Assembly: GCA_020436025.1 (NCBI GenBank)
Contig: JAGQYP010000040.1
Location: forward strand, 1 to 33,403
DNA length: 33,403 bases
Source: Crocinitomicaceae bacterium
Lineage (GTDB): Bacteria > Bacteroidota > Bacteroidia > Flavobacteriales_D > Crocinitomicaceae
Reading direction: 5' to 3'
Made by a program: the position numbers and the translations under genes. Of this stretch, positions 7,798 through 16,280 are shown piece after piece. The first letter of the stretch is position 1; each line of letters opens with the position of its first letter. Under the pieces are notes generated by a model. It was not told the DNA's origin. It saw only the letters and a program-made list of their open reading frames with translations, and made no database searches.

Positions 7798-7858
7798 AAT
7801 TGTGAGTTTATTTTGATTGGTTCGAGGCAAAATTTTGACAATTTTTGTACTCACAATT
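7798..7858. promoter_or_regulatory. inverted repeat in nrdB leader, possible operator
   Basis: Perfect 10-base arms AATTGTGAGT and ACTCACAATT, 41 bases apart, with a centred 10-base palindrome CAAAATTTTG between them. The arms do not look like the NrdR box. It may be a binding site for another regulator, a looped operator pair, or an RNA stem in the leader. Confidence 0.35.
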
Positions 7859-8035
7859 GATTTGAAACAGTTGCTATTTTCTTTGTCAAAACTCTTTAGG
7901 TGATCGACAAAGACCGGTATTAAGCTGATAAATTTTGTTAGAAGGTAAGTGAAAAGTAGGGTTTTAGACTTTGCTTTGAAGGGAGAGTGACCTCTCTAAA
8001 TTTTGGAAGGAAATTAATATTAAAATAAAGTTAAC

Positions 8036-9013
8036 ATGTCGAACTCAGTAGAACCAATTTTAAAAGAAGACAACAGCCGATTTGTGTTGTTCCCTATCAA
8101 ACATCATGATATTTGGGAATTCTATAAAAAAGCGGAAGCGAGTTTCTGGACAGCAGAAGAAATCGATTTGACCCCAGACATCGTAGATTGGGAAAACAAA
8201 TTAAATGATGATGAAAGATTTTTCATTAAGCATGTATTGGCATTTTTTGCCGCGTCTGACGGGATTGTTAACGAAAATTTAGCTGAAAACTTTTTAAGTG
8301 AAGTTCAATATACCGAAGCGAAGTTCTTTTATGGATTTCAAGTGGCAATGGAGAACATTCACTCAGAAACTTATTCTTTGTTGATTGATACCTATATCAA
8401 AGATGATAAGGATAAGGATAAATTATTTAACGCAATTGAAACACTGGATTGCGTAAAAACTAAGGCAGATTGGGCTTTAAGATGGATCGATACAGGTTCG
8501 TTTGCTGAAAGATTGATTGCTTTTGCAGCTGTTGAAGGGATATTCTTCTCAGGGTCTTTCTGTTCTATTTTCTGGTTAAAGAAAAGAGGTTTGATGCCAG
8601 GATTAAGTTTCTCAAATGAGTTGATCTCAAGAGACGAAGGTTTACATTGTGATTTTGCTTGTCTACTTTACAACAATCATTTACAAAATAAACTACCGAA
8701 AGAAACCGTTCAGAAAATTATCACTGATGCGGTTGAAATTGAAAAAGAATTCATCACTGATGCACTTCCAGTTCGATTGATTGGAATGAATCAGGATTTG
8801 ATGAAACAATATATTGAATTCGTTGCCGACAGACTTTTAGTCGAATTAGGTAATGAGAAAGTCTACAACGTTACCAACCCATTTGATTTCATGGACATGA
8901 TTTCCATTCAGGGTAAAACCAATTTCTTCGAGAAAAGAGTTGGAGAATACCAGAAAGCCGGAGTATTGTCAGGAAAAGAAAATCAAGGCTTTAGTCTGGA
9001 CGAAGACTTTTAA
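8036..9013 (+). CDS. nrdB: ribonucleotide reductase class Ia, beta subunit
   Basis: Small, diiron-tyrosyl radical subunit of aerobic ribonucleotide reductase, 325 residues, cytosolic. All diiron ligands can be located: D75, E106, H109, E167, E201, H204. The radical tyrosine is Y113 in [11 protein letters not shown]. The C-terminus FSLDEDF is the peptide that docks on the alpha subunit, and [15 protein letters not shown] holds the tyrosine of the radical-transfer path. These stretches resemble the eukaryotic R2 protein more than E. coli NrdB, a known grouping for Bacteroidota enzymes. There is no ATP-cone in this subunit. It precedes nrdA by 55 bases and lies behind a 482-base leader. No clear Shine-Dalgarno is seen before the ATG. 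Confidence 0.97.
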   Translation: MSNSVEPILKEDNSRFVLFPIKHHDIWEFYKKAEASFWTAEEIDLTPDIVDWENKLNDDERFFIKHVLAFFAASDGIVNENLAENFLSEVQYTEAKFFYGFQVAMENIHSETYSLLIDTYIKDDKDKDKLFNAIETLDCVKTKADWALRWIDTGSFAERLIAFAAVEGIFFSGSFCSIFWLKKRGLMPGLSFSNELISRDEGLHCDFACLLYNNHLQNKLPKETVQKIITDAVEIEKEFITDALPVRLIGMNQDLMKQYIEFVADRLLVELGNEKVYNVTNPFDFMDMISIQGKTNFFEKRVGEYQKAGVLSGKENQGFSLDEDF

Positions 9014-9068
9014 AATCGAAAAACTAGAAAATTAATTATTGTAGAACCCTTAATATACTTGGACGCTT

Positions 9069-11429
9069 ATGTTATATGTTGTTAAAAGAGACGGTCGCAA
9101 GGAAGCCGTTAAATTCGACAAAATTACCGCGAGAATTAAAAAGCTCTGTTACGGACTAGATCCGTTAGTGAGCCCTGAAGCTGTGGCCATGAAGGTCATC
9201 GAAGGAATTTATGATGGAGTAAAAACATCTGATTTGGATAATTTAGCTGCAGAAGTTGCTGCTTCTAAAACGATCGAACACCCAGATTATGCCTTACTTG
9301 CATCAAGAATTGCAGTATCGAATCTTCATAAAAATTCAAATAAGTCTTTCTCACAAACCATGAGAGATTTGTATGAATATGTTGATCCGGTTACTGGTGA
9401 GAACGCATCATTGATAGCTGATGATGTATGGAAGATTATTGATAAGAACGCTGATGTTCTTGATTCAAACATTATTTATGACAGAGATTTCAGATATGAC
9501 TTTTTCGGTTTTAAAACTTTAGAAAGAGCTTATTTGTTGAAACTTGACGGTAAGGTTGCTGAGCGTCCACAGCACATGCTTATGAGGGTTTCTGTTGGTA
9601 TTCATAAAGAGGATATCGAAGCTGCGATCAAAACATATAATTTAATGTCTGAGGGTTGGTTTACTCACGCTACTCCAACGTTATTTAACTCTGGTACTCC
9701 AAAACCACAGATGTCTTCTTGTTTCTTGTTAACAATGAAGGAAGACAGTATTGATGGAATTTATTCAACATTGAAACAATGTGCTAAGATTTCACAAAGT
9801 GCTGGTGGAATTGGATTGTCTATTCACGACATCAGAGCAAAAGGATCTTATATTAAAGGAACAAATGGTACTTCTAACGGAATTGTACCTATGTTGAGAG
9901 TATTCAACGATACGGCTAGATATGTTGATCAAGGAGGTGGAAAAAGAAAAGGTTCTTTCGCCATTTATATTGAACCTTGGCATGCTGATGTTTTTGATTT
10001 CCTTGACTTGAAAAAGAACTTTGGAGTTGAAGAACAAAGAGCAAGAGATCTTTTCTACGCACTTTGGGTTCCAGATCTTTTCATGCAAAGAGTAGAAGAA
10101 AATGGAGACTGGACTTTAATGTGTCCAAATGAGTGTCCAGGTCTTTCAGATGCTTACGGAAAGAAATTTGAAAAATTATATACTAAGTACGAAAAAGAAG
10201 GAAGAGGAAGAAAAACTGTTAAGGCACAAGATCTTTGGTTTAAAGTCCTTGAATCTCAAATCGAAACTGGTACACCTTATATCTTGTACAAAGATGCTGC
10301 GAATGAGAAATCGAACCAAAAGAATTTGGGTACGATCAAATCTTCCAACTTATGTACAGAGATCATGGAATACACTGCTCCTGATGAAGTGGCGGTTTGT
10401 AACTTGGCTTCATTGGCCCTTCCAAAATTCGTTAATGAAGGTGTCTTCGATCACGATAAACTATTCGAGGTAACTTATCAGGCGACATTAAACCTGAACA
10501 AGATCATCGACGGAAACTATTATCCAGTTGAAGAAGCTAGAAACTCAAATATGAGACACCGTCCAATCGGTTTAGGTGTTCAAGGTTTGGCTGATGCCTA
10601 TATTTTAATGAGATATCCTTTTGATTCTCCTGAGGCGGCTAAGTTAAATAAAGAAGTATTTGAAACGATCTATTATGCGGCAATGACTGCTTCTAAAGAT
10701 CTTGCAAAAGCTGATGGAGCTTACGAAACTTTTAAAGGTTCTCCAGCATCTAAAGGTATCTTCCAATTTGACATGTGGAATGTAACACCTACAGATAGAT
10801 GGGAGTGGGATGTATTGAAAGATGAAGTGAAAAAGCACGGAATTAGAAACTCATTGTTGCTTGCTCCTATGCCAACAGCTTCGACAGCTCAAATTCTTGG
10901 AAACAATGAATGTTTTGAGCCATACACTTCTAATATCTATACAAGAAGAGTACTTTCAGGAGAATTCATTGTTGTGAACAAGCACCTATTGAAAGACCTT
11001 GTTCGATTAGGAATTTGGAATGAAGGATTGAAACAAAAATTAATGGTCGAAAACGGATCTATTCAAAATATTCCGGAAATTCCAGAAGACATCAAAGCAC
11101 TTTATAAAACAGCTTGGGAAATTTCTCAAAAGAATATCATTGAGCAAGCTGCAGATAGAGGAGCTTACATCTGTCAATCTCAATCATTGAATATTTTCAT
11201 GGAAAATGCAAACTTCGGTAAATTGACTTCAATGCACTTCTATGGATGGAAAAAAGGATTGAAAACTGGAATGTATTACCTAAGAACCAAAGCTGCAACA
11301 GATGCCATCAAGTTTACAGTAGACAAAAATGCTGCTGCAGAACCCAACTTGAAAACGATGGAAGAAAATGCTGCTGCAATCGCATGTTCGCTGGATAATC
11401 CAGACAACTGTGAAATGTGTTCAGGATGA
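9069..11429 (+). CDS. nrdA: ribonucleotide reductase class Ia, alpha subunit
   Basis: Catalytic subunit, 786 residues, reducing ribonucleoside diphosphates to deoxy forms. An N-terminal ATP-cone (about 1-90, [16 protein letters not shown]) gives overall activity control by ATP/dATP. Catalytic residues are C218 and C444 (redox pair), C429 (thiyl), N427 and E431; these numbers coincide with those of human RRM1. The radical-path tyrosines are the YY pair at about 736-737, and the re-reduction pair at the flexible tail is C781/C784 (CEMCSG). It forms an operon with nrdB. Just past the stop the sequence encoding the tail is repeated in degenerate form (see repeats), and a terminator follows. Confidence 0.97.
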   Translation: MLYVVKRDGRKEAVKFDKITARIKKLCYGLDPLVSPEAVAMKVIEGIYDGVKTSDLDNLAAEVAASKTIEHPDYALLASRIAVSNLHKNSNKSFSQTMRDLYEYVDPVTGENASLIADDVWKIIDKNADVLDSNIIYDRDFRYDFFGFKTLERAYLLKLDGKVAERPQHMLMRVSVGIHKEDIEAAIKTYNLMSEGWFTHATPTLFNSGTPKPQMSSCFLLTMKEDSIDGIYSTLKQCAKISQSAGGIGLSIHDIRAKGSYIKGTNGTSNGIVPMLRVFNDTARYVDQGGGKRKGSFAIYIEPWHADVFDFLDLKKNFGVEEQRARDLFYALWVPDLFMQRVEENGDWTLMCPNECPGLSDAYGKKFEKLYTKYEKEGRGRKTVKAQDLWFKVLESQIETGTPYILYKDAANEKSNQKNLGTIKSSNLCTEIMEYTAPDEVAVCNLASLALPKFVNEGVFDHDKLFEVTYQATLNLNKIIDGNYYPVEEARNSNMRHRPIGLGVQGLADAYILMRYPFDSPEAAKLNKEVFETIYYAAMTASKDLAKADGAYETFKGSPASKGIFQFDMWNVTPTDRWEWDVLKDEVKKHGIRNSLLLAPMPTASTAQILGNNECFEPYTSNIYTRRVLSGEFIVVNKHLLKDLVRLGIWNEGLKQKLMVENGSIQNIPEIPEDIKALYKTAWEISQKNIIEQAADRGAYICQSQSLNIFMENANFGKLTSMHFYGWKKGLKTGMYYLRTKAATDAIKFTVDKNAAAEPNLKTMEENAAAIACSLDNPDNCEMCSG

Positions 11430-11435
11430 TTTTAA
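11403..11435 (+). repeat. direct repeat copy 1, nrdA 3' end
   Basis: 33 bases covering the last nine codons of nrdA including TGA ([12 protein letters not shown]) plus six bases after it. It matches copy 2 at 31 of 33 positions; the spacing is 58 bases. Confidence 0.9.
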
Positions 11436-11460
11436 TCCAATATTATCATGAACTAAATTC

Positions 11461-11493
11461 GACAACCGTCAAATGTGTTCAGGATGATTTTAA
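11461..11493 (+). repeat. direct repeat copy 2, out-of-frame nrdA tail
   Basis: Second copy of the nrdA end, differing from copy 1 at two positions. Read in its own frame it gives D-N-R-Q-M-C-S-G-stop, so the first redox cysteine has become Arg. The 58-base offset is not a multiple of three and the nrdA stop precedes it, so it is not translated as part of nrdA. Confidence 0.9.
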
Positions 11494-11551
11494 ACTTGTA
11501 AATCATTTGGGCTCTGATTGATCCGCCATTTTCGACAGAGCCTCAAAATAT

Positions 11552-11580
11552 AAAAGCCGTTCTTTTGAGCGGCTTTTTTT
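11552..11580 (+). terminator. nrdBA terminator
   Basis: An 11-base stem, AAAAGCCGTTC / GAGCGGCTTTT with one T-G wobble, TTTT loop and a T-run. A second GC-rich inverted repeat (GGCTCTG 11510-11516 with CAGAGCC 11536-11542) lies just upstream, so the 3' untranslated region may be structured. Confidence 0.88.
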
Positions 11581-11593
11581 ATATCTTTCAAAT

Positions 11594-11938
11594 ATGAACA
11601 TCGAGGATTTCTATAACTATTGTTTGAAAAAACCTTTTGTCGAAGAAACTTTCCCATTTGATAAAACGACTTTGGTTTTTAAGGTGAAAAACAAAATGTT
11701 CGCACTATGCGATATTGATCAATTTGATTTTATCAATTTAAAATGTGATCCGGAAAGAGCCATTGCTATTCGGGAAGAATACCAAGGAATCCAACCAGGT
11801 TACCACATGAGTAAAACCCATTGGAATTCTGTCTATCCCAATCAAGATGTTCCAGACCAATTGATCTTTGAACTAATTGATCACTCTTATGCTCTGATAG
11901 TTCAATCCTTACCTAAAAAAGAACGATTTGAGCTATGA
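11594..11938 (+). CDS. MmcQ/YjbR family protein
   Basis: Small cytosolic protein of 114 residues in the MmcQ/YjbR family, whose fold is described as DNA-binding-like (double-wing/CyaY-like) but whose function is unknown. Family marks are the N-terminal EETFPFDKTTLVFKV segment (about 17-31), ALCDIDQFDFINLKCDPE (about 37-54), and the C-terminal GYHMSKTHWNSV (about 69-80) with the usual LIDHSYALIV. The length is typical. It starts just after the nrdBA terminator and its stop overlaps the ATG of the S4-domain gene by four bases (ATGA), so the two are translationally coupled. Confidence 0.88.
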   Translation: MNIEDFYNYCLKKPFVEETFPFDKTTLVFKVKNKMFALCDIDQFDFINLKCDPERAIAIREEYQGIQPGYHMSKTHWNSVYPNQDVPDQLIFELIDHSYALIVQSLPKKERFEL

Positions 11939-12306
11939 GCCGAATCGATAAATATTTATGGGCCATCCGGGTTTTTAAAACCAGATCATTGGCTACTTCA
12001 GAAATTAAAAAAAACAAAGTTCTTGTCAATAATCAAATAGCCAAACCTTCTTCCACTGTTAAGATAAATGATCTCATTCAAGTGAAAAAGGATGGAATAA
12101 CCTATTCCTACAAAATTCTGGATTTAATTGAGAGAAGAGTTGGGGCTAAACTGGTATCCAATTATGTTCTAAACATAACAACTGAAGAAGAATTAGAGAA
12201 GAAAAAACAACTAGAAATTCTACATCAATCTTACAGAGAAAGTTTAGTTGAAGGCAAACCCTCGAAAAAAGATAAAAGAGATTTGAGGAAGTTTTTGGGC
12301 GAATAA
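11935..12306 (+). CDS. S4-domain RNA-binding protein, Hsp15-like
   Basis: 123-residue S4-domain protein like E. coli Hsp15 (HslR), which binds 50S subunits carrying nascent chains after stalled translation. The N-terminus SRIDKYLWAIRVFKTRSLATSEIKKNKVLVNNQIAKPSS (in order, residues 2 to about 40) is the S4 domain, with basic residues along the RNA-binding helix; VKINDLIQVKKDG continues it. A basic tail (KPSKKDKRDLRKF) closes the protein, as in Hsp15. Its ATG overlaps the preceding stop. Its TAA directly abuts the stop of the convergent flippase-like gene, leaving no room for a terminator between them. Confidence 0.9.
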   Translation: MSRIDKYLWAIRVFKTRSLATSEIKKNKVLVNNQIAKPSSTVKINDLIQVKKDGITYSYKILDLIERRVGAKLVSNYVLNITTEEELEKKKQLEILHQSYRESLVEGKPSKKDKRDLRKFLGE

Positions 12307-13491
12307 CTAATTCTTCTTTTTAGTCATTCTCAACCATCTAGGGAAAATGATAAAACCTAAAAACAAATAAGGGAAATAGGAAATCAAGCGCCACAAAATA
12401 GCTAAGGCTGAAATCAATAAACTAGAAGCTACAAAATTTCCAAGAAGATCTGCGAAAATAACTTCAGCAATACCAGAACCTCCGGGAGTCGGACTTACCA
12501 ACATGATCAGCCACATGACCAATTGCTTTCCAAAGATCAAAACATTCTCTAGAAAACCGATTTGCACAAAAGCCATCAGAATAAAATTGATGACCAAATA
12601 ACGTGCAACCCAAGACATTACGGTAGCTCCAAAAGCATACAACCAATAAGACTTTGGCTTCCCTCTCAGCTCCTTACTTGTAACCACAACATCATTTCCA
12701 GTTTGCAAGGCATTTCTTTTCCATCTTCGTAAAAATGGCAATTTGAAAATAGTGATGATGATGATTTTGATCAACCTTGGATAAAAGAAAACCGATATAA
12801 ATAAGATTGTACAAACAGCTAAAATAATAAGGAATCCAAGCCAGAAAATCGTTTGTGTATTTGCGGATAAAAATGAGGCTCCTTCACCGCTTGGAAACAA
12901 ATCAGCATTTGAAATAAAAATAAAAACCAACGGAGTCATCACAACATAAAAAAGGTTGTCCATTAGAGCCGTAATCACAACAATTGCAGTTGCACGACCC
13001 ATTTCAATTTTTTCTCTAGCCAAAATAAACATGGCAACAGCCGCTCCTCCTACAACTCCAGGCGAAAGTGCGGAGGCAAACTCCCAAATCATGATCACAA
13101 AAAAGCTTTGTTTCCAAGAGAGTCTCTTGTCAGTTAGAATGCGAATTCGAATCATGTAAGCCAAGTCTCGAACACCCATCATTAGAACTGCCAAGAATAA
13201 CCACAAACCGGAATAAAAAGTCCAATCCACATTCTTAAGGGCGTCTTCGTAGGTGTGTTTGACATAATCACCACCTTCTTTTAATTCAAACTGACTTTCA
13301 TCAGTTTTGTCAAACTTTTCGGAAGATTCGATGTGCTTGTAATTTCCTTGCCCCTCTTCCACTTTTTCAAAGGTCACATCAAATAGTGCGGATACCACCA
13401 TCCAAACAGAAAAAGCTAATCCAATAAAAATGGCGATAAGAATACGTTTCCCACTTAATAAATCCGCTATGTCTTTTGAAGATTGTGTCAA
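12307..13491 (-). CDS. flippase-like / LPG-synthase transmembrane-domain protein
   Basis: Polytopic inner-membrane protein of 394 residues in the UPF0104/AglD-like group, which shares the membrane half of lysylphosphatidylglycerol synthase. About eight hydrophobic segments are visible. The family motif SPTPGGSGIAEV lies near residues 332-343. Unusually, a charged stretch of about 55 residues (about 35-90, rich in Glu and Lys) separates the first membrane segment from the rest. The start is TTG at 13491; an in-frame stop lies four codons upstream and no ATG occurs before the first membrane segment. Possible roles are lipid or glycan-lipid translocation; the substrate is unknown. A soluble synthase domain is absent, so it is not an MprF. 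Confidence 0.82.
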   Translation of the reverse strand: MTQSSKDIADLLSGKRILIAIFIGLAFSVWMVVSALFDVTFEKVEEGQGNYKHIESSEKFDKTDESQFELKEGGDYVKHTYEDALKNVDWTFYSGLWLFLAVLMMGVRDLAYMIRIRILTDKRLSWKQSFFVIMIWEFASALSPGVVGGAAVAMFILAREKIEMGRATAIVVITALMDNLFYVVMTPLVFIFISNADLFPSGEGASFLSANTQTIFWLGFLIILAVCTILFISVFFYPRLIKIIIITIFKLPFLRRWKRNALQTGNDVVVTSKELRGKPKSYWLYAFGATVMSWVARYLVINFILMAFVQIGFLENVLIFGKQLVMWLIMLVSPTPGGSGIAEVIFADLLGNFVASSLLISALAILWRLISYFPYLFLGFIIFPRWLRMTKKKN

Positions 13492-13501
13492 CGAAAAAAA
13501 T

Positions 13502-13509
13502 TAGATTTG
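13502..13509 (+). promoter_or_regulatory. -7 box of the ArsC/Spx-like gene
   Basis: TAGATTTG, an exact TAnnTTTG match, 30 bases before the ATG at 13540. TTG at 13483-13485 lies 16 bases upstream, inside the first codons of the divergent flippase-like gene. Confidence 0.5.
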
Positions 13510-13539
13510 CTAAAAATAGAGATAATACCGTTCATTAAA

Positions 13540-13893
13540 ATGAAAAAGTTCTATTATTTGAGTACCTGTGACACTTGCAAGCGAATCATGAAAGAATTGG
13601 ATCTTTCGTCCTTCGAAATAATTGATATCAAAACTCAAAATATAAGTAAAGGGGATTTGGAACAAGCTCGTAAAACAGTGAATTCTTATCTTGATCTTTT
13701 TAATAAAAGGGCTCGTAAAATAAAAGAGCTGAATATCGAGCTCTCATCAAAAACAGAAAAGGAATTAGAGCAATTGATCCTGGGAGAATACTCTTTTTTA
13801 AAACGTCCCTTAATGATTTCTGATTCGACCATAATTGCTGGAAATTCAAAGGAATCCATAGCTCAAATGAAAACTTTACATGGAAATTCTTAA
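13540..13893 (+). CDS. ArsC/Spx/YffB family thioredoxin-fold protein
   Basis: Thioredoxin-fold protein of 117 residues of the ArsC/Spx/MgsR family. The N-terminus YYLSTCDTCKRIMKELD has a CxxC pair (Cys-Asp-Thr-Cys, about residues 9-12), then a helical insert, and near the end the LKRPLM segment with the cis-proline and Arg seen in ArsC and Spx. An arsenate reductase, a Spx-type regulator or a thiol reductase are all possible; the CxxC argues for a redox role. I chose the ATG at 13540 rather than an earlier TTG at 13483, because it gives the normal N-terminus and lies downstream of an exact -7 box. It overlaps the next gene by 14 bases. Confidence 0.82.
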   Translation: MKKFYYLSTCDTCKRIMKELDLSSFEIIDIKTQNISKGDLEQARKTVNSYLDLFNKRARKIKELNIELSSKTEKELEQLILGEYSFLKRPLMISDSTIIAGNSKESIAQMKTLHGNS

Positions 13894-14785
13894 AGCACAT
13901 TTTGCCCTTTTTGCTGTAAACCTCATTTATGGTGCAAACTATGTGATTGCTAAGAAAATCATGCCCACCTATGTGGAGGCCAATGCCATGATTTTTTTAA
14001 GAGTAGTTGGAGCAGCCACATTATTCTGGATACTTTTTGCTTTTCGGTATGAAAAAATCGCCAAAAAAGACATGTTACTGCTGGCTACATGTGGTTTGTT
14101 TGGGGTAGCCGTCAATCAATTGTTCTTTTTCAATGGTTTGCAATTAACTTCTTCCATTAACTCGGCCATTATTATGTCGACCAATCCTATCATTACCGTC
14201 ATTTTAGCTTTGTTTATTTTGAAAGAAAAAGTGACTTGGAACAGAGCGCTTGGAATTCTTGTTGGAGGAACTGGAGCTATTTTATTCATCATGAATAATT
14301 CTACTGAATCCATTTCTGGAGATAGTGTTTCGGGAGATATATTCATCTTTATTAATGCCGCATCCTACGCTTTGTATCTTGTTTTAGCCAAACCGTTAAT
14401 GAAAAAATATAAGCCCCTAACAGTCATAACCTGGGTTTTTACCTTTGGATTGATTTATGTTTCATTATTTCCACTCACATTTAAAGAAATGTCCTATGTG
14501 AAATGGGATTTCCCGACTGAAATTTGGTGGAGGATAACCTTCGTCATCATTGCAGTTACTTTCTTAGCCTATTTATTGAATATTTATGCTTTAAAAAGGG
14601 TTTCCCCGGCCATTTCATCAAGCTATATTTATCTACAACCTGTACTTGCAACCTTATTTTTATTTCTGTTTAGCTGGTGGGGAATGGAAGATTATACCAA
14701 CTCCATTACATTCACTAAAGTTTTGTGTACAATCGCTATTCTAGCAGGAGTATTTTTAATCAGTTTGAAAACCAAAAAAGGCTAG
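13880..14785 (+). CDS. EamA/DMT family transporter
   Basis: Drug/metabolite transporter superfamily protein, 301 residues, with about ten hydrophobic segments arranged as two EamA repeats. Repeat 1 covers roughly 5-140, with AVNLIYGANYVIAKK early and IITVILALFILKEKVTWNRALGILVGGTGAI (in two parts, about 105-135) at its end. Repeat 2 covers 150-297, with SPAISSSYIYLQPVLATL and the closing ILAGVFLISLK. Substrates of this family are metabolites such as amino acids or nucleobases and cannot be named here. The ATG lies inside the 3' end of the ArsC/Spx-like gene, so the pair is probably co-translated. yicC begins 48 bases later behind its own promoter-like box. Confidence 0.9.
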   Translation: MEILKAHFALFAVNLIYGANYVIAKKIMPTYVEANAMIFLRVVGAATLFWILFAFRYEKIAKKDMLLLATCGLFGVAVNQLFFFNGLQLTSSINSAIIMSTNPIITVILALFILKEKVTWNRALGILVGGTGAILFIMNNSTESISGDSVSGDIFIFINAASYALYLVLAKPLMKKYKPLTVITWVFTFGLIYVSLFPLTFKEMSYVKWDFPTEIWWRITFVIIAVTFLAYLLNIYALKRVSPAISSSYIYLQPVLATLFLFLFSWWGMEDYTNSITFTKVLCTIAILAGVFLISLKTKKG

Positions 14786-14809
14786 TTTTTATTAATGGAA
14801 TGATATTCC

Positions 14810-14817
14810 TATTTTTG
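14810..14817 (+). promoter_or_regulatory. yicC -7 box
   Basis: TATTTTTG, an exact TAnnTTTG match, 16 bases before the yicC ATG at 14834. Its surroundings (CTATTTTTGCCC) are identical to the dprA promoter. No good -33 TTG is visible. Confidence 0.5.
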
Positions 14818-14833
14818 CCCAAAAGCATTTTCT

Positions 14834-15706
14834 ATGATTAAATCAATGACCGGTTACGGTAAAGCTTCTGGAGCTTACAAAGACAAAAAAATTACGGTCG
14901 AAATTAAATCCTTAAATTCTAAAAACCTGGATCTTTTTGTGCGCTCTCAATCGGTGTACAAGGAAAAGGAAATTGATGCACGTAAACTGGTTTCCAATAA
15001 AGTTGAACGTGGCAAGGTGGAACTCAATATCCAAGTAGAGAAAGTAGGGGGAAATCTAAAAAATGAAATCAATCAAGATCTTGCCAAAGCTTATTTTGAA
15101 GAAATCAAATCTCTAAATGAGTCAACCATTGGTCAAAAGGATGTTGACTATGTTGGAATGATCATGAGAATGCCTGATGTGTTTGTTTCGTCAGCAGATG
15201 ACTTGGAAGATGAAGAATGGACCAGTATCATGAATTTGATTGAACAAGCTGTAGATAATCTGGACCAGTTTAGAATTGATGAAGGAAAGTCTTTGGAAGA
15301 TGATCTCAAGCTCAGAATCCGAAATATTAGAGATCTTTTAGGTCAGGTGGATCCACACGAAAATGCACGAATTGAAGGAATCAGGGAAAAAATGCGAAAA
15401 GCATTACAGGAAAATTTCTCTGGAGAAGCAGATGAAAATAGATTTGAACAAGAATTGATCTATTATATCGAGAAATTAGATGTTTCAGAAGAAAAAGTGA
15501 GGCTTGCAAATCATTTGGATTATTTTGATGAAAACTTAACTGTAAATATCTCCAATGGAAAAAAACTCGGATTTATTAGCCAAGAAATAGGTCGAGAAAT
15601 AAATACACTTGGCTCCAAATCTTACAATTCAGAATTGCAAAAGATTGTAGTTCAAATGAAGGACGAATTGGAAAAAATCAAAGAACAGGTTTTAAATATA
15701 TTGTAG
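14834..15706 (+). CDS. yicC: YicC/YloC family endoribonuclease
   Basis: 290-residue YicC-family protein. The N-terminal signature SMTGYGKASG (about 4-13) and EIKSLNSKNLDLFVR (about 23-37) are clear, and the C-terminal DUF1732 region ends with FISQEIGREINTLGSKS (about 251-267), followed by a helical tail. E. coli YicC is reported to act in RNA turnover and to cleave RNA, so an endoribonuclease role is the current assignment. It heads yicC-gmk-nadD, a gene order common in this phylum; gmk starts one base after its stop. Confidence 0.93.
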   Translation: MIKSMTGYGKASGAYKDKKITVEIKSLNSKNLDLFVRSQSVYKEKEIDARKLVSNKVERGKVELNIQVEKVGGNLKNEINQDLAKAYFEEIKSLNESTIGQKDVDYVGMIMRMPDVFVSSADDLEDEEWTSIMNLIEQAVDNLDQFRIDEGKSLEDDLKLRIRNIRDLLGQVDPHENARIEGIREKMRKALQENFSGEADENRFEQELIYYIEKLDVSEEKVRLANHLDYFDENLTVNISNGKKLGFISQEIGREINTLGSKSYNSELQKIVVQMKDELEKIKEQVLNIL

Positions 15707-15707
15707 T

Positions 15708-16280
15708 TTGAAGAAAGGAAAGTGCGTCATATTTTCAGCGCCATCGGGAGCAGGAAAAACAACAATTGTACATCATTTACTTGAAAAATTCGATCAATTA
15801 GCCTTTTCTATATCGGCATGTTCCCGAAAACCAAGAGAAAATGAAAAAGACGGAGTGGATTATCACTTCATCGGACTTCAAAAATTTAAGGAGTATATTG
15901 ATCACGATAAGTTCGTAGAATGGGAGGAGGTTTATTCGAACCATTATTATGGCACTTTGAAAGAAGAAATCATGCGAATTTGGGACGATGGTAAAGCGGT
16001 TGTTTTTGATGTGGATGTGATTGGTGGATTGAATCTAAAGAAATTTTTCGGCGAGGATGCATTGGCGATTTTTGTTCAGCCCCCATCATTGGATGTCTTA
16101 GAACAACGATTGAGATCGAGAGCTACTGAATCAGACGAAAAGATTAAACAGAGAATGGCAAAGGCCAAAAGAGAAATTGCCAAAGCTCATGATTTTGATG
16201 TGATACTAGTGAACAATAAGCTGGAAGACGCGTTTAAAGAAGCGGAAGAACTGGTTTCTAATTTTTTAAATGAAGAATGA
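15708..16280 (+). CDS. gmk: guanylate kinase
   Basis: Phosphorylates GMP to GDP with ATP, feeding nucleotide pools and ppGpp synthesis; cytosolic. 190 residues, the normal length. The P-loop SAPSGAGKTT is at 9-18, the GMP-binding stretch SACSRKPRENEKDGVDYHFI at about 36-55 holds the conserved Arg and Tyr residues, and VVFDVDVIGGLNLKK and RLRSRATESDEKIKQRM form the Walker-B-like and lid parts. The start must be the TTG at 15708, as no ATG occurs before the P-loop. It lies one base after yicC and overlaps nadD by four bases (ATGA). Confidence 0.96.
   Translation: MKKGKCVIFSAPSGAGKTTIVHHLLEKFDQLAFSISACSRKPRENEKDGVDYHFIGLQKFKEYIDHDKFVEWEEVYSNHYYGTLKEEIMRIWDDGKAVVFDVDVIGGLNLKKFFGEDALAIFVQPPSLDVLEQRLRSRATESDEKIKQRMAKAKREIAKAHDFDVILVNNKLEDAFKEAEELVSNFLNEE

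Larger units (their letters stand above)
7554..8035. other. 482-base intergenic region, comF to nrdB leader
   Basis: I find no coding sequence or tRNA. The left end holds the comF promoter. The rest is a long AT-rich leader for nrdB. It has a 10-base inverted repeat AATTGTGAGT / ACTCACAATT (7798-7807 and 7849-7858) bracketing a perfect palindrome CAAAATTTTG (7828-7837). Near-consensus -7 boxes with a three-base spacer are at 7929-7937 (TAAATTTTG) and 7965-7973 (TAGACTTTG), but neither has a well-placed -33 element. A small hairpin (GAGAG-TGAC-CTCTC, 7983-7996) precedes the start. Together these suggest a regulated leader, but the regulator is unknown. Confidence 0.5.
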
